From Verrucomicrobiota bacterium (lineage in GTDB: Bacteria > Verrucomicrobiota > Verrucomicrobiia > Verrucomicrobiales > DEV007), in assembly GCA_020630835.1 (NCBI GenBank), contig JAHDIL010000038.1:1-9828 (forward strand): 9,828 nt of DNA. The letters run 5' to 3'. Both the position numbers and the translations under genes were made by a program. This document shows, in pieces, positions 1 to 8,700 of the stretch; within the stretch, counting starts at the first letter, position 1; every line of letters starts with the position of its first letter. Below the pieces are notes generated by a model. That model did not search any database. It was not told the origin of the DNA and was given only the letters and a program-made list of their open reading frames with translations.

Positions 1-2
1 CG

Positions 3-371
3 TTCATAAAGTGGTCGTGCGTTGTTGCTCGATTTGAGGTTCTCGCCTTTCGTCGAGACAATGCTCGAGATCGCCATGTCTTTGATGAAGACCTCATTGA
101 GCTTTTGGAAGCGGAGGCCGTGGAAATCCCGGCGAGTTTGAGCCCTAATCGAGACTTCCTTGATCAGTGCCTACTTAAGCTGCCTGAGAAAATGAGAAAG
201 GTGCTGCTAGCCGCCTATGAGCCGGGCGCCCGGATAAACGAAGTTGCGAAATTGGCAGGAAAGTCAGCTACCGCTTTCTACAAGATTCTTAATCGAACGA
301 GACAGTCGCTATTCGAATGCATACAGCGAGAGCAGCGTAAACAGGAGCATTTCCAGAAACAGCAGGCATGA
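3..371 (+). CDS. ECF-type RNA polymerase sigma factor, 5' partial
   Basis: The reading frame is open from the left edge (first full codon at 3) to the TGA at 369-371, giving 122 visible residues. The start codon lies outside the window, and the TTG at 105 is internal. Visible residues 1-30 contain a W-x(5)-ARFEVLAFRR-type stretch and ARDR, which match the end of sigma region 2 in the Rhodopirellula/Verrucomicrobium ECF-like sigma family. Residues 50-108 match region 4: LPEKMRKVL, then an EVAKLAGKSATAFYKILNR helix-turn-helix that would contact the -35 element, then RQSLFECI. Members of this family are usually about 170-180 residues long, so roughly 50-60 are missing. The protein is cytoplasmic and would direct RNA polymerase to a specific promoter set. 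Its stop overlaps the start of the next gene, a membrane protein that may be its regulator. The family call is firm; the regulon is unknown. Confidence 0.88.
   Translation, partial: FIKWSCVVARFEVLAFRRDNARDRHVFDEDLIELLEAEAVEIPASLSPNRDFLDQCLLKLPEKMRKVLLAAYEPGARINEVAKLAGKSATAFYKILNRTRQSLFECIQREQRKQEHFQKQQA
368..371 (+). other. ATGA start/stop overlap between sigma factor and membrane LamG gene
   Basis: The ATG of the membrane protein (368-370) overlaps the TGA of the sigma factor (369-371). An AGGAG at 343-347 is about 20 bases upstream, too far to be a good ribosome binding site for this ATG. Translation of the second gene therefore probably depends on ribosomes terminating on the sigma gene, which would keep the two proteins in fixed proportion. 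Confidence 0.8.
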
Positions 372-1495
372 AGATTCACGATCAATATATGTCTCTATTT
401 GATGCTTGGCATAATGAGCGGATGACAGCTGAAGAGTTTCATTCCCTACAGAATATCCTGCGTTCGGATGGGGCGGCTCGTCGGACTTTTTTAGAATACG
501 CATCGCACAGCACAGCCATACGCGAGCATGTTGGAGGAATGACAGTTACTAACCCCTGGGTGCATCCGCCGAGTGAGAGTCAGAATTCGGGAAGTCGAAA
601 GCGTTTTCTCATCTTCGGATTGATTTTTGCCGTGCTTCTAGCTTTGGGGGGCAACTTTCTTTGGGAGAAACGAAAGTCGAGAAGAAACACAGCATTGCCC
701 GCCGCGGTCGCACCGTTATCCGTTGAAGAAAACGCAAGCTCATTCAAGGCATGGCGGGAGTGGTCCACAGAATTCCGCCAGGATGATGATTTGCTTGCCT
801 ACTATACCTTTGAAGAAGGCAGTGTGAGCGATGGAGTAGTTCGCAGTCAGGCTGCTTTTACGACCGCAGACCTTGCTATATCTGGAGTCGCAACCAGAGA
901 TGGTCGATTTGAAGTTGCTGAAGATTCGTCTATTGAGTTTTCGGCGCGAAAAAGCTTTGCTAGAGTCGCTATCGAGGGAGAGTTCCGTTCTCTGAGCTTG
1001 TTGGCATGGGTTCAAGTTGATGCGTTGGACGGGCAATTTAACTCTCTTTTCATCACGGACGGATACGATCCAGGTGAGGTGCATTGGATGATAAAAGAAG
1101 ACGGAACCATTCTGTTTTCCGTCTTGGCAACTGATGGTGAAAAGCGGCTAAACTTCATTAGTGTGTCTCCGGTTGTATGGGATCGATCCAAGAGTGGACA
1201 GTGGCTCTGCTTAGGTGTGGCACTCGATTTCGCAACCGGAGTTGTTCGCCACTATTTAGATGGAGAAGAAATTTATACTGAATCGATTCCAGACACTCAC
1301 TCGGAGGTCATCACCCGTATTGGAACGGCTGAGGTAGGCAATTGGGGTAATCCCGGCAGGCCTGAGAATCCTGAATATGCTGCTCGTAACCTTAATGGGA
1401 AAATTGACGAATTTGCTATAGTTTCCCGGGCATTAACGAATGTCGAATTTTATGAGTTCTATAGAGCTGGTGTGAGTGGATCTATAGAGGAGTGA
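368..1495 (+). CDS. Single-pass membrane protein with C-terminal LamG-like domain; candidate sigma-factor regulator
   Basis: This 375-residue protein has three parts. Residues 1-58 are a soluble, probably helical segment (MSLFDAWHNERMTAEEF, then LRSDGAARRTFLEYASHSTAIREH). It resembles the N-termini of FecR-type and anti-sigma-like proteins that follow sigma genes in planctomycetes and verrucomicrobia. Residues 80-98 are one hydrophobic transmembrane helix, with positive charges on both sides (RKR before, KRKSRR after). Residues 143-370 look like a LamG/concanavalin A-like beta-sandwich, opening with LLAYYTFEEG, continuing through LSLLAWVQVD, and closing with the typical LNGKIDEFAIVSRALTNVEFYEFY. 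I see no FecR domain between membrane and LamG and no zinc-binding anti-sigma motif. By the positive-inside rule topology is ambiguous, but a cytoplasmic N-terminus and external LamG domain fit the context. The overlap with the sigma gene suggests a sensor/anti-sigma role, which is inference. Otherwise it may be a structural or ligand-binding membrane protein. Confidence 0.82.
   Translation: MKIHDQYMSLFDAWHNERMTAEEFHSLQNILRSDGAARRTFLEYASHSTAIREHVGGMTVTNPWVHPPSESQNSGSRKRFLIFGLIFAVLLALGGNFLWEKRKSRRNTALPAAVAPLSVEENASSFKAWREWSTEFRQDDDLLAYYTFEEGSVSDGVVRSQAAFTTADLAISGVATRDGRFEVAEDSSIEFSARKSFARVAIEGEFRSLSLLAWVQVDALDGQFNSLFITDGYDPGEVHWMIKEDGTILFSVLATDGEKRLNFISVSPVVWDRSKSGQWLCLGVALDFATGVVRHYLDGEEIYTESIPDTHSEVITRIGTAEVGNWGNPGRPENPEYAARNLNGKIDEFAIVSRALTNVEFYEFYRAGVSGSIEE
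1487..1492 (+). promoter_or_regulatory. Ribosome binding site GAGGAG that decides the GTG start of the cytochrome gene
   Basis: A perfect Shine-Dalgarno core, GAGGAG, lies 7 bases before the GTG at 1500. It is formed by the last two Glu codons of the preceding membrane protein gene. The alternative ATG codons at 1524 and 1530 have no comparable sequence at the right distance. This favours the GTG start and the longer N-terminus. Confidence 0.72.
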
Positions 1496-1499
1496 TTCA

Positions 1500-4328
1500 G
1501 TGAAGGGCAGACGAAACTTTTTAATGGAAATGAAGATAAATTGGAAACAGGTGCTCATTGTGGTCGCATTTGTCCAGGTTGTTTACCTTGGTAAAGCAAG
1601 CGCCGATGAGCCGTCGCAAACTGGAGCTTATTCAAAAGGCGAAATGCTCTACGCATTGCAAATTAAGCCGCTCTTCGCAGCGAAGTGTAATGCCTGCCAT
1701 GGAGACGAGCCGGAAAAAATCAAAGGTGATTTTGATATGAGGTCGCGAGACGGCATGCTGAAAGGTGGTGATTATTTTGCCGAAGAAGTCGTCATCCTTG
1801 GAAAAGGAGACGACAGTTTTCTCTATATTCTGACAACACGCGCCGAGGAGGATTATGAAATGCCGCCGAAAGAGGCCGATGCACTCACCAAAGATGAGCA
1901 GTGGGCAATTCGGGACTGGATCAATGAGGGTGCTCCGTGGTTAGAAGATGAAATCGTCTTGGCGATCCAAGATAAGTATGCTGAAGGAGTGAAGGTGGTT
2001 ACTTCGGGAGGTCTTTCGGATGATTGGACTAATCGGCGCTACGACAAAGCAGATATCTGGGCTTACCAACCCATCACTGCCCCTATATTGCCAGCTGAAA
2101 TAGCTCCTCAGCAGGCAATCGATTATTTTATTGGCCAAAAGCTTCAAGCTATCGGTCTGCCGCCGGCAGGGGAAGCCTCGCCGTTGGAACTCGCTCGTCG
2201 TGCGAGCTACAACTTATTGGGTCTACCGTCACATCCTGAGAGAACTCGCAGTTTTGTTCAAGCGTTTGCGGAGAATCCTGATAACGCCTGGAGGGACTAC
2301 GTTGATACGCTGTTAAGTAGCTCGCATTATGGAGAGCACTGGGGGCGTCATTGGTTGGATGTTGTTCGGTATGCTGACACATCGGGATTTGCCAATGACT
2401 ATGAGCGTCCTAACGCTTGGCGTTATCGAGACTATGTCATTCGATCATTCAATGATGACAAGCCCTACGACCTCTTTATAAAAGAGCAGATTGCGGGCGA
2501 CGAACTTTATGATAGGCAGTCATCCGAAGGCTTGGTCGCTACCGGATTTCTTCGCATGGGTGCCTGGGAGCAAACCGGCATGAGCAGTGCCACGGAGACG
2601 AGACAGCTCTTCCTCGATGATGTCACTGATACTGTCGGGCAAGTGTTTCTCGCTCATGCTCTGCAGTGCGCCAAGTGTCATGATCACAAGTTCGATCCCA
2701 TTCCCACACAGGATTACTATTCTTTTCAGGCCATCTTTTCAGCCACGCAATTTTCAGAACCAGAAGCTGCCTGGACTGAGGCAGAGGTGCAGAAAGGTAT
2801 GGAGGAAGATAGGCGTTTACTTGAGGCGCAATATAAGAGTGCGGTGGGGCGCCTTGATAAACTAAATCGCAAAAAGAGAGAGCGAGAAAAGGCGTGGTTT
2901 GCCGAGCGCGGTTTGCCTTATAAATCTGTCTCAGAGGCTAAGAAGGCAGGTGCTGATCCTAGTCAGATCCCGCAAGATGAGGAGATCGTCATGCCCGAGG
3001 AAAGCGGGCTTCATCGAATACTGCGAAAGTGGAAAAGTCGTTATAGCTGGGAGAAGGATCGCTATATGCCATACGCCTATTCCGTTCATAATGGGGGAAC
3101 CGTTCTTCATAAGGAAGTAAGCAGACGTCTGCCCAAACCTGATAATCCTATGGACACGGGCGAGCTCGAGCAGACCGCAATACTAGACGGCGGAGATCTC
3201 AATTCTCCATCGACTCCGGTGTTCCCAGCCGTTTTGTCAGCCGTTCCTGGTAGTGAGTCTATAAAATTACCTAAAGATCCGGAAGGACGTAGATTGTCAC
3301 TTGCACAATGGATCGCCAGTGATGGCAATACGTTAACTGCGCGAGTGATGGTTAATCGTATCTGGGGCTACCACTTTGGTGTCCCTCTTGCTGGCAATCC
3401 GAATAATTTCGGTGCCACGGGGAAGAAACCCACGCATCCGGAACTGCTAGATTGGCTGGCGCTGGAGTTTCAGAAAAGTGGTTGGAGTGTTAAGGCGATG
3501 CATCGTCTCATCATGAATACAGATGTATATAGACGTAGCGCTCGTCACCCTGATCAGAGAGCGTTGCAGGAGAAAGACCCTCTCTTGGAGTCGCTGGCTC
3601 AGTTTCATCCACGAAGGCTGGCGGCTGAGGAGTTGCGAGATTCCATGCTCGCAATCTCCGGTGAGCTGAACCGAGATTTAGGTGGTATTCCCATCCGACC
3701 TGACATTAACATGGAGGCGGCGCTCCAGCCTAGGATGATCATGGGGACTTACGCGCCGAGCTATGTGCCCAGCCCTCTTCCGGAGCAGCGTAACCGTCGA
3801 ACGATATATGCGCATAAGGCGCGTGGCATACGAGATCCGTTCTTGGAGGTTTTTAATCAACCTAGTCCAGAGTTTTCTTGCGAGCAGCGCGATAGTTCGA
3901 ACGTAACTCCTCAAGTCTTTTCGCTATTGAACAGCAAGGAAACTCAAGATCGCTCTGTTGCTTTCGCAAACTCTATTGTCACATTATCGCCGGATGAGTC
4001 GCCAGAGAATTGGATCGCAACAGCTATAGAGAAAGCCCTGGGGCGGCCGGCTTCTGACAGTGAACTTCAGCTGTTCTGCGAGCACTATCATGAAATGCTG
4101 CCCAAACACAGGTCTGCTGAGCTTGCGTCTGTGGTTTATCCTACCTCGGTTAAACGTGATGCTATTGATGAGGTCTCTGGGGTTCCATTTGAATTTGAGG
4201 AAGAGCTTTTTGTGTTTGCTGAATACCATCCTGATCAATCTTTCGCTGACTCGTCGCCGGAAGTGAGAGCCCTTTCTGATATCTGCCTCGTTCTCTTTAA
4301 CGCGAATGAGTTCGCTTATCTTTATTAA
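1500..4328 (+). CDS. Secreted PSCyt1-DUF1549-DUF1553 (PSD1) cytochrome c-like protein
   Basis: This 942-residue protein starts at a GTG behind a strong GAGGAG. The N-terminus has a basic segment, a hydrophobic stretch at about 18-31, and an ASA signal peptidase site at 33-35, so it is exported. Domains in order: PSCyt1 at about 52-150 with haem motif CNACH (63-67) and a later EMPPKE that may supply the distal Met ligand (M121); DUF1549/PSCyt2 at about 205-415 with WGRHWLDVVRYADTSGF and a second CXXCH, CAKCH (390-394), followed by DHKFDPIPTQDYY; a charged, probably coiled-coil segment at 428-468; and DUF1553/PSD1 at about 597-870, with LAQWIA, VNRIWGYHFG, HPELLDWLA and RRLAAEELRDSMLAISG, ending in FNANEFAYLY. 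Length and order are normal for the family. It is probably a periplasmic or surface c-type cytochrome working with the adjacent DUF1501 protein. The reaction is unknown, and the abundance of these pairs in polysaccharide-degrading marine members only hints at a role. Confidence 0.93.
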   Translation: MKGRRNFLMEMKINWKQVLIVVAFVQVVYLGKASADEPSQTGAYSKGEMLYALQIKPLFAAKCNACHGDEPEKIKGDFDMRSRDGMLKGGDYFAEEVVILGKGDDSFLYILTTRAEEDYEMPPKEADALTKDEQWAIRDWINEGAPWLEDEIVLAIQDKYAEGVKVVTSGGLSDDWTNRRYDKADIWAYQPITAPILPAEIAPQQAIDYFIGQKLQAIGLPPAGEASPLELARRASYNLLGLPSHPERTRSFVQAFAENPDNAWRDYVDTLLSSSHYGEHWGRHWLDVVRYADTSGFANDYERPNAWRYRDYVIRSFNDDKPYDLFIKEQIAGDELYDRQSSEGLVATGFLRMGAWEQTGMSSATETRQLFLDDVTDTVGQVFLAHALQCAKCHDHKFDPIPTQDYYSFQAIFSATQFSEPEAAWTEAEVQKGMEEDRRLLEAQYKSAVGRLDKLNRKKREREKAWFAERGLPYKSVSEAKKAGADPSQIPQDEEIVMPEESGLHRILRKWKSRYSWEKDRYMPYAYSVHNGGTVLHKEVSRRLPKPDNPMDTGELEQTAILDGGDLNSPSTPVFPAVLSAVPGSESIKLPKDPEGRRLSLAQWIASDGNTLTARVMVNRIWGYHFGVPLAGNPNNFGATGKKPTHPELLDWLALEFQKSGWSVKAMHRLIMNTDVYRRSARHPDQRALQEKDPLLESLAQFHPRRLAAEELRDSMLAISGELNRDLGGIPIRPDINMEAALQPRMIMGTYAPSYVPSPLPEQRNRRTIYAHKARGIRDPFLEVFNQPSPEFSCEQRDSSNVTPQVFSLLNSKETQDRSVAFANSIVTLSPDESPENWIATAIEKALGRPASDSELQLFCEHYHEMLPKHRSAELASVVYPTSVKRDAIDEVSGVPFEFEEELFVFAEYHPDQSFADSSPEVRALSDICLVLFNANEFAYLY

Positions 4329-4348
4329 CCTGCAAACGGCAACAAACT

Positions 4349-5767
4349 ATGAAAAACCCTTTATTTAGACAGAGCGCTGCAACCCGCCGTGACTTCATGT
4401 ATGGGATGACGTCGAGTATTGGATCCGTTGCCCTGACATCACTGCTTAGCAGAGAGGCAAGGGCTTATCCTGGGCCGGGTGCGCAGGCTGTCCACTTCCC
4501 GAAGGCTAAAGCCAAGCGATGCATTTTTCTCTATATGGAAGGAGGGCCATCTCACATTGACTTGTTTGACCCCAAGCCAAAGTTAGATGAGCTCCATCTA
4601 AAAAAGTTCGTGCGTGATGGGAAGGCAAAATCCGCGATGGAGTCGGGAAAGCGCTATTACGTGAAAAGCCCGTTCGAGTTCAAAAAAATGGGGCAGTCAG
4701 GGGCTGACATGGCGACGGCTTGGGAGCACCTGAAAACTAATGCCGATGATATGTGCTTCTATCGAGGCTTGCAGGTGGACTCGGTTAATCATCCGGCGGC
4801 CAACTATCAGGCCAACACAGGGAATCAGTTTGGAGGTGATCCCGCTATCGGTTCGTGGGTGAACTATGGCCTTGGATCGATGAATCAGGACCTTCCCGGC
4901 TTTGTAGTTCTCCCCGAACTTGCCCAACCTCAAGGTGGTGCTTCAAACTGGGCCAATGGTTACTTGCCTAGCCAGTTCCAGGGAACCCCTCTACGACCTA
5001 AAGGATCACCCATTCTTGATATTCATCCGCCGAAAGGGGTGACTAAGGAACAACAACGGAAGAATCTCGACCTTTTGGCAAAGATCAACCAAATGCACCA
5101 GGAAAAAAATCCTCACCATGGTGATCTGGCTGCACGGATGGAGAATTATGAACTCGCCTATCGGATGCAATCTCAGGTGCCAACTGCGGTTAACATCGAG
5201 TCTGAGCCGAAATCTGTGCGTAAGCTTTATGGTATAGATGAGAAGCCGACGGACGATGTCGGGCGACGCTGCCTTTTAGCAAGAAAGCTTGTCGAGCAGG
5301 GCGTTAGGTTTGTCCAGGTGTATGTGAGCACTTGGGACTCTCACGATAGCATCCAGACTGCACACGGCTCATTGGTGAAACGCGTGGATAAGCCGATCTC
5401 CGGTCTTTTGACTGACCTTAAGGAGAGGGGAATGCTAGAGGATACACTCGTGATCTGGATGGGCGAGTTCGGCCGGACGCCAGATAATGGATTGCGAGGT
5501 CCAGGAGTGGCTTATGGTCGTGATCATAACTCGAAGGCGATGACTGTGTGGATGGCTGGTGGAGGCGTGAATGCCGGACACACGATCGGAGCTACTGATG
5601 AGATAGGTGCGGAGGCGGTAGAGACAGTCCACCATATTAGAGATTTTCATTGCACCCTTCTTAAACTGCTAGGGCTTGATGATAACAAACTGACTTATTA
5701 TCACGCCGGACGCTTTAAGCAGCTTTCTCAATTTGGAGGCACGGTTATTGATCCGCTTATCGCGTGA
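4349..5767 (+). CDS. DUF1501 family protein with twin-arginine signal peptide
   Basis: This complete 472-residue protein is the usual partner of PSD1 cytochromes. Residues 12-18 (TRRDFMY) fit the Tat consensus, followed by a mildly hydrophobic segment (about 20-33) and an ARA cleavage site at 37-39, so it is predicted to be exported already folded. The body matches DUF1501, which has an alkaline phosphatase/sulfatase-like fold. Landmarks are FLYMEGGPSHIDLFDPKP (60-77), VNHPAANYQANTG (146-158), STWDSHDSIQTAHG (327-340), GEFGRTP (372-378), GRDHN (390-394) and DFHCTLLKLLG (432-442). The Asp, His and Glu residues in these motifs are candidate metal ligands. No substrate is established for the family, so hydrolase activity is inferred from fold only. 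The start is 20 bp after the cytochrome stop, with no recognisable Shine-Dalgarno sequence between them, so translation may depend on reinitiation. Its stop lies 3 bp from the stop of the convergent repair gene. Confidence 0.94.
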   Translation: MKNPLFRQSAATRRDFMYGMTSSIGSVALTSLLSREARAYPGPGAQAVHFPKAKAKRCIFLYMEGGPSHIDLFDPKPKLDELHLKKFVRDGKAKSAMESGKRYYVKSPFEFKKMGQSGADMATAWEHLKTNADDMCFYRGLQVDSVNHPAANYQANTGNQFGGDPAIGSWVNYGLGSMNQDLPGFVVLPELAQPQGGASNWANGYLPSQFQGTPLRPKGSPILDIHPPKGVTKEQQRKNLDLLAKINQMHQEKNPHHGDLAARMENYELAYRMQSQVPTAVNIESEPKSVRKLYGIDEKPTDDVGRRCLLARKLVEQGVRFVQVYVSTWDSHDSIQTAHGSLVKRVDKPISGLLTDLKERGMLEDTLVIWMGEFGRTPDNGLRGPGVAYGRDHNSKAMTVWMAGGGVNAGHTIGATDEIGAEAVETVHHIRDFHCTLLKLLGLDDNKLTYYHAGRFKQLSQFGGTVIDPLIA

Positions 5768-5770
5768 ATG

Positions 5771-8700
5771 TCATAAATCGTAGATCGCCTGATTGCTTAG
5801 GAAGACGAGTTTAAGGGTGATAGCTGAGGCTTCGACCTTAAGGATGCTTGATAGGGCCTCGCGATACCCCGCCATCTGCTCTCGATAAGAAGCTGATATT
5901 TGCTTTATTTCTTCGGGAGGTGCCACGTCCGTTTTGAAATCGATAAGAACAGCTCGAGTCTCTGGTGACCCTACTTGCTTAAGGATAACCCGATCAAATG
6001 TGCCTTGAACGAGCTGCCTGTCCTTGAAGAGATCAAAAGACTTTTCAATCCACAAGTCATCTTCTGCATCAGCGAACAGGTCAGAAAAAACCTCAGGATT
6101 GGAAAATGCCTTCTTTATGTAGAGCTCAGCGTCGGTTGATCCGAGGGATTCAAGAAAGTTGTTTAACTCGTCGATTTGCTTGGGAAGAGATTCCAGTTTT
6201 TGATGGACCAAGGAGCCGAAAAGTGTAGCTGGTGAGTCGGCTGAAGAGATTGGTGAGCGGGTTCGTCCTGGGTGCACCATCCGTTCCGGTCGTGATCGTT
6301 CGGGTGGCCTTTTTTTCTCCGCTTCGACAGTAGGGGGAGTTTCCTTCGGTGAGCAAGTTTGAAACCAATAGGGATCGCTGCTGGGTGTGTCACTTCGAAA
6401 GAGAACGCGCATCGGGATATTGCCTATCTCAGTTTCTTCAGCATCTTTGGTTTGCCAGACGCTGCGTATCCAGTTGAGACAATTGTGTGATTGGGAGGAG
6501 TTCTTCTGGAAATTCGTGATGAGGTAATTTCCAAACCGGGCACGTGTTAGGGCTACGTAGGTAAGGCAGAGGGTCTCGTATTGCTCTTCACATAGCTTGT
6601 GATGCTGATAGCAGGATAGCACGGGGTCAGCATGGATGATGTCTTTCGAAGGTAGTTTGAGAACCCACCCGGGGGATCTATCACTATTCCGGTCTAAATC
6701 TAGAGGGGTCAGACGAACGGACTGCAAAGATGTGCGGCATGGATCTACTTCAAACAGAAAACACACATCAAAGGTTAGCCCTTTCGCTTTATGAATCGTT
6801 AAAATTTGAATGGATTGCGCGCTTTGTTCATCGCGAATGGTGAATTTTTCTAGGATGCGAATGGCTTGGTGAAGATCACGACTGCCTGCTTCGTCGAGTT
6901 TTCTGAGAGGGGCGTATAAGCTCTCCAAAAAAAACTTTGAATGATCTGTCTGTGCCCCCTTTTGTTCCAAATTAGTTGAGATGTAACCGAGCAATGCCTC
7001 GAACCCGTTCTCATGAAGTAGCGAGAGCATAGAGCTCAGCAGCTCTGAAGGTAGGAAGGTCTCATCAACTAGTGGGGAAAGGCGGATATGCTCTTCTGAA
7101 ACTTTATCCGCTGGGTGAGCCAAAAAGCGAAAAAGGCTGAGCACTAGGGAATTCGTTGCCGTCTCATCGATTACCTGGCAGTCAGAAGTGTTAACGATCG
7201 GCAGATTGGTTTCTGCTCTCAGATAGCGAGCTATATCGTTAGCGCGCTTGTTTGAGTCTACCAAAACCGCACAGCTGATACCTCGTTCGAGAGGGGATAT
7301 CTCGACCAGCTTTGTTGACAGGATAAGAAGAGGATCTCCGTCGGGCTCTACGGGGGTAAGCCATTCAGTGATCCCTGCTTTATCCTTTAGTGCGGGGGCT
7401 GAGTCGTGATCTGACCAATCCCATTGAGAAATGCTATCCGGTTCGAAAGAGCAAGCCTCCATAGCCTGCTTGTCAGAGAAAAGTCGATTCACTGGATCGA
7501 GAATGTCAGGGCATGAGCGCCAACTTACATCAAGTCGGCGGGTTTGAATCGATCTCTCCGAGTGGTCGTCATAACGGGCGATGACTTCTTTGAAAAGCCC
7601 CGTTTCGCCTCCGCGCCAGCCATAAATGGCCTGCTTTATGTCACCCACCTGAAAATAGGATTTTCGTCCACTATCGTCAGAGAAAATTTCATCGATCAGG
7701 CTTTCGATAACCGACCACTGGCTAAAACTGGTGTCCTGAAATTCATCGAGTAGCCAGTGGTCGAATCGTGAATCAAGTCTATAGGCGATGTCCAAATGCG
7801 TCTCCGCAAGCGGGCGAGTCGTTAAACGCGGAGCAGGCTCGTCGCTATCTAGTTTTCCTGAAAGAACCAGAGTGATATCTGAAAATGTTAGAAAACCCTC
7901 TGATCTCACTCCTGTGTGGTAAAGCGTCTCATAGGTATCAGCTAGATCCCATAGGGCGCCCGTCTGATTCAGCAGGGAGCGCAATAAGTCGCCACCATAG
8001 TTTAGCCAAATAGCACGTAGAAGATCGCAAATTTCTTGAGTCAGCCTATACTCTACTCGGTTCAGCTTAAGGGGAAATTCACTCTGCCTATTCCGCACTA
8101 GTGGCTCGAAAGTTCGCTCAAAGATGTATTTTACCGGCTTGGCGAGTGGTTCGGAAGATGAGAAAGTATCTAGGCACTCGCAGAAATCTTCCCAGCGTTG
8201 AAATTGCTTGTGGTCTGCGGAGAATTCCTCGCGAAGAGCGTTGAGAAGTTGTCTGCCTGCTTCTTTATAGTCAAAGTCCGAAAAATCCCAGAGAAGTTCG
8301 CCATTTGGCCAAATTGCTTTTGGGTTTCCCCAGAGTTGTTCGGCGGGGGCATCGAGAAAAAAACGGTGGACCTCCGACATATGTTTTAGTAGATGGCGGT
8401 AAGTGCCCGCCTCCTCTCTTTGGACCATGCTCAAGCGGTAGCTTTGATGAAAGGCCTTGAACTTTTCTCCCGCTCGTGAAAATCGAGGATCGAGAACGAG
8501 AGAGTCAAGAGTCGCCAGTCGAAAATTTTCTTCTTCATGGTCTTCCAAAATCGCAGTTTCGGATGATAGGCCAAAGCTCTCGGGGTATATCTGAAGGATA
8601 GAGGCAAAGAAGCTGTCGAGTGTCCCGAGATGGAGGCGAGGCATCGACTGAACGACTCGCTTGAGGAGTAACTGATAATCGCTTTGAGAAAGTTGCCCAA

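Noticed and set aside
105..107. TTG as the start of a short 88-residue gene
   Set aside because: The same frame is open to the window edge and encodes conserved sigma region 2 sequence upstream, so this codon is internal.
740..1084. Open frame of 114 codons on the minus strand
   Set aside because: It is antisense to the LamG-domain gene, has no recognisable domain, and its composition looks like a complement of real coding sequence.
5811..5841. Imperfect inverted repeat (TTAAGGGT with ACCTTAA) just past the convergent stops, a possible terminator for the left block
   Set aside because: The stem is AT-rich and about 7 bp with a bulge, the loop is about 16 bases, and no T-run follows. It lies in the AddA-like coding sequence and looks like chance.
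6310..6316. A7 run on the coding strand in the helicase-nuclease linker of the AddA-like gene, a possible slippage site giving a nuclease-free form
   Set aside because: The frame reads GAG AAA AAA AGG, which is not a classical slippery heptamer, and seven A is short for transcriptional slippage. Runs of similar length occur elsewhere in the window (5103-5109, 6927-6934, 8357-8363), so nothing marks this one.
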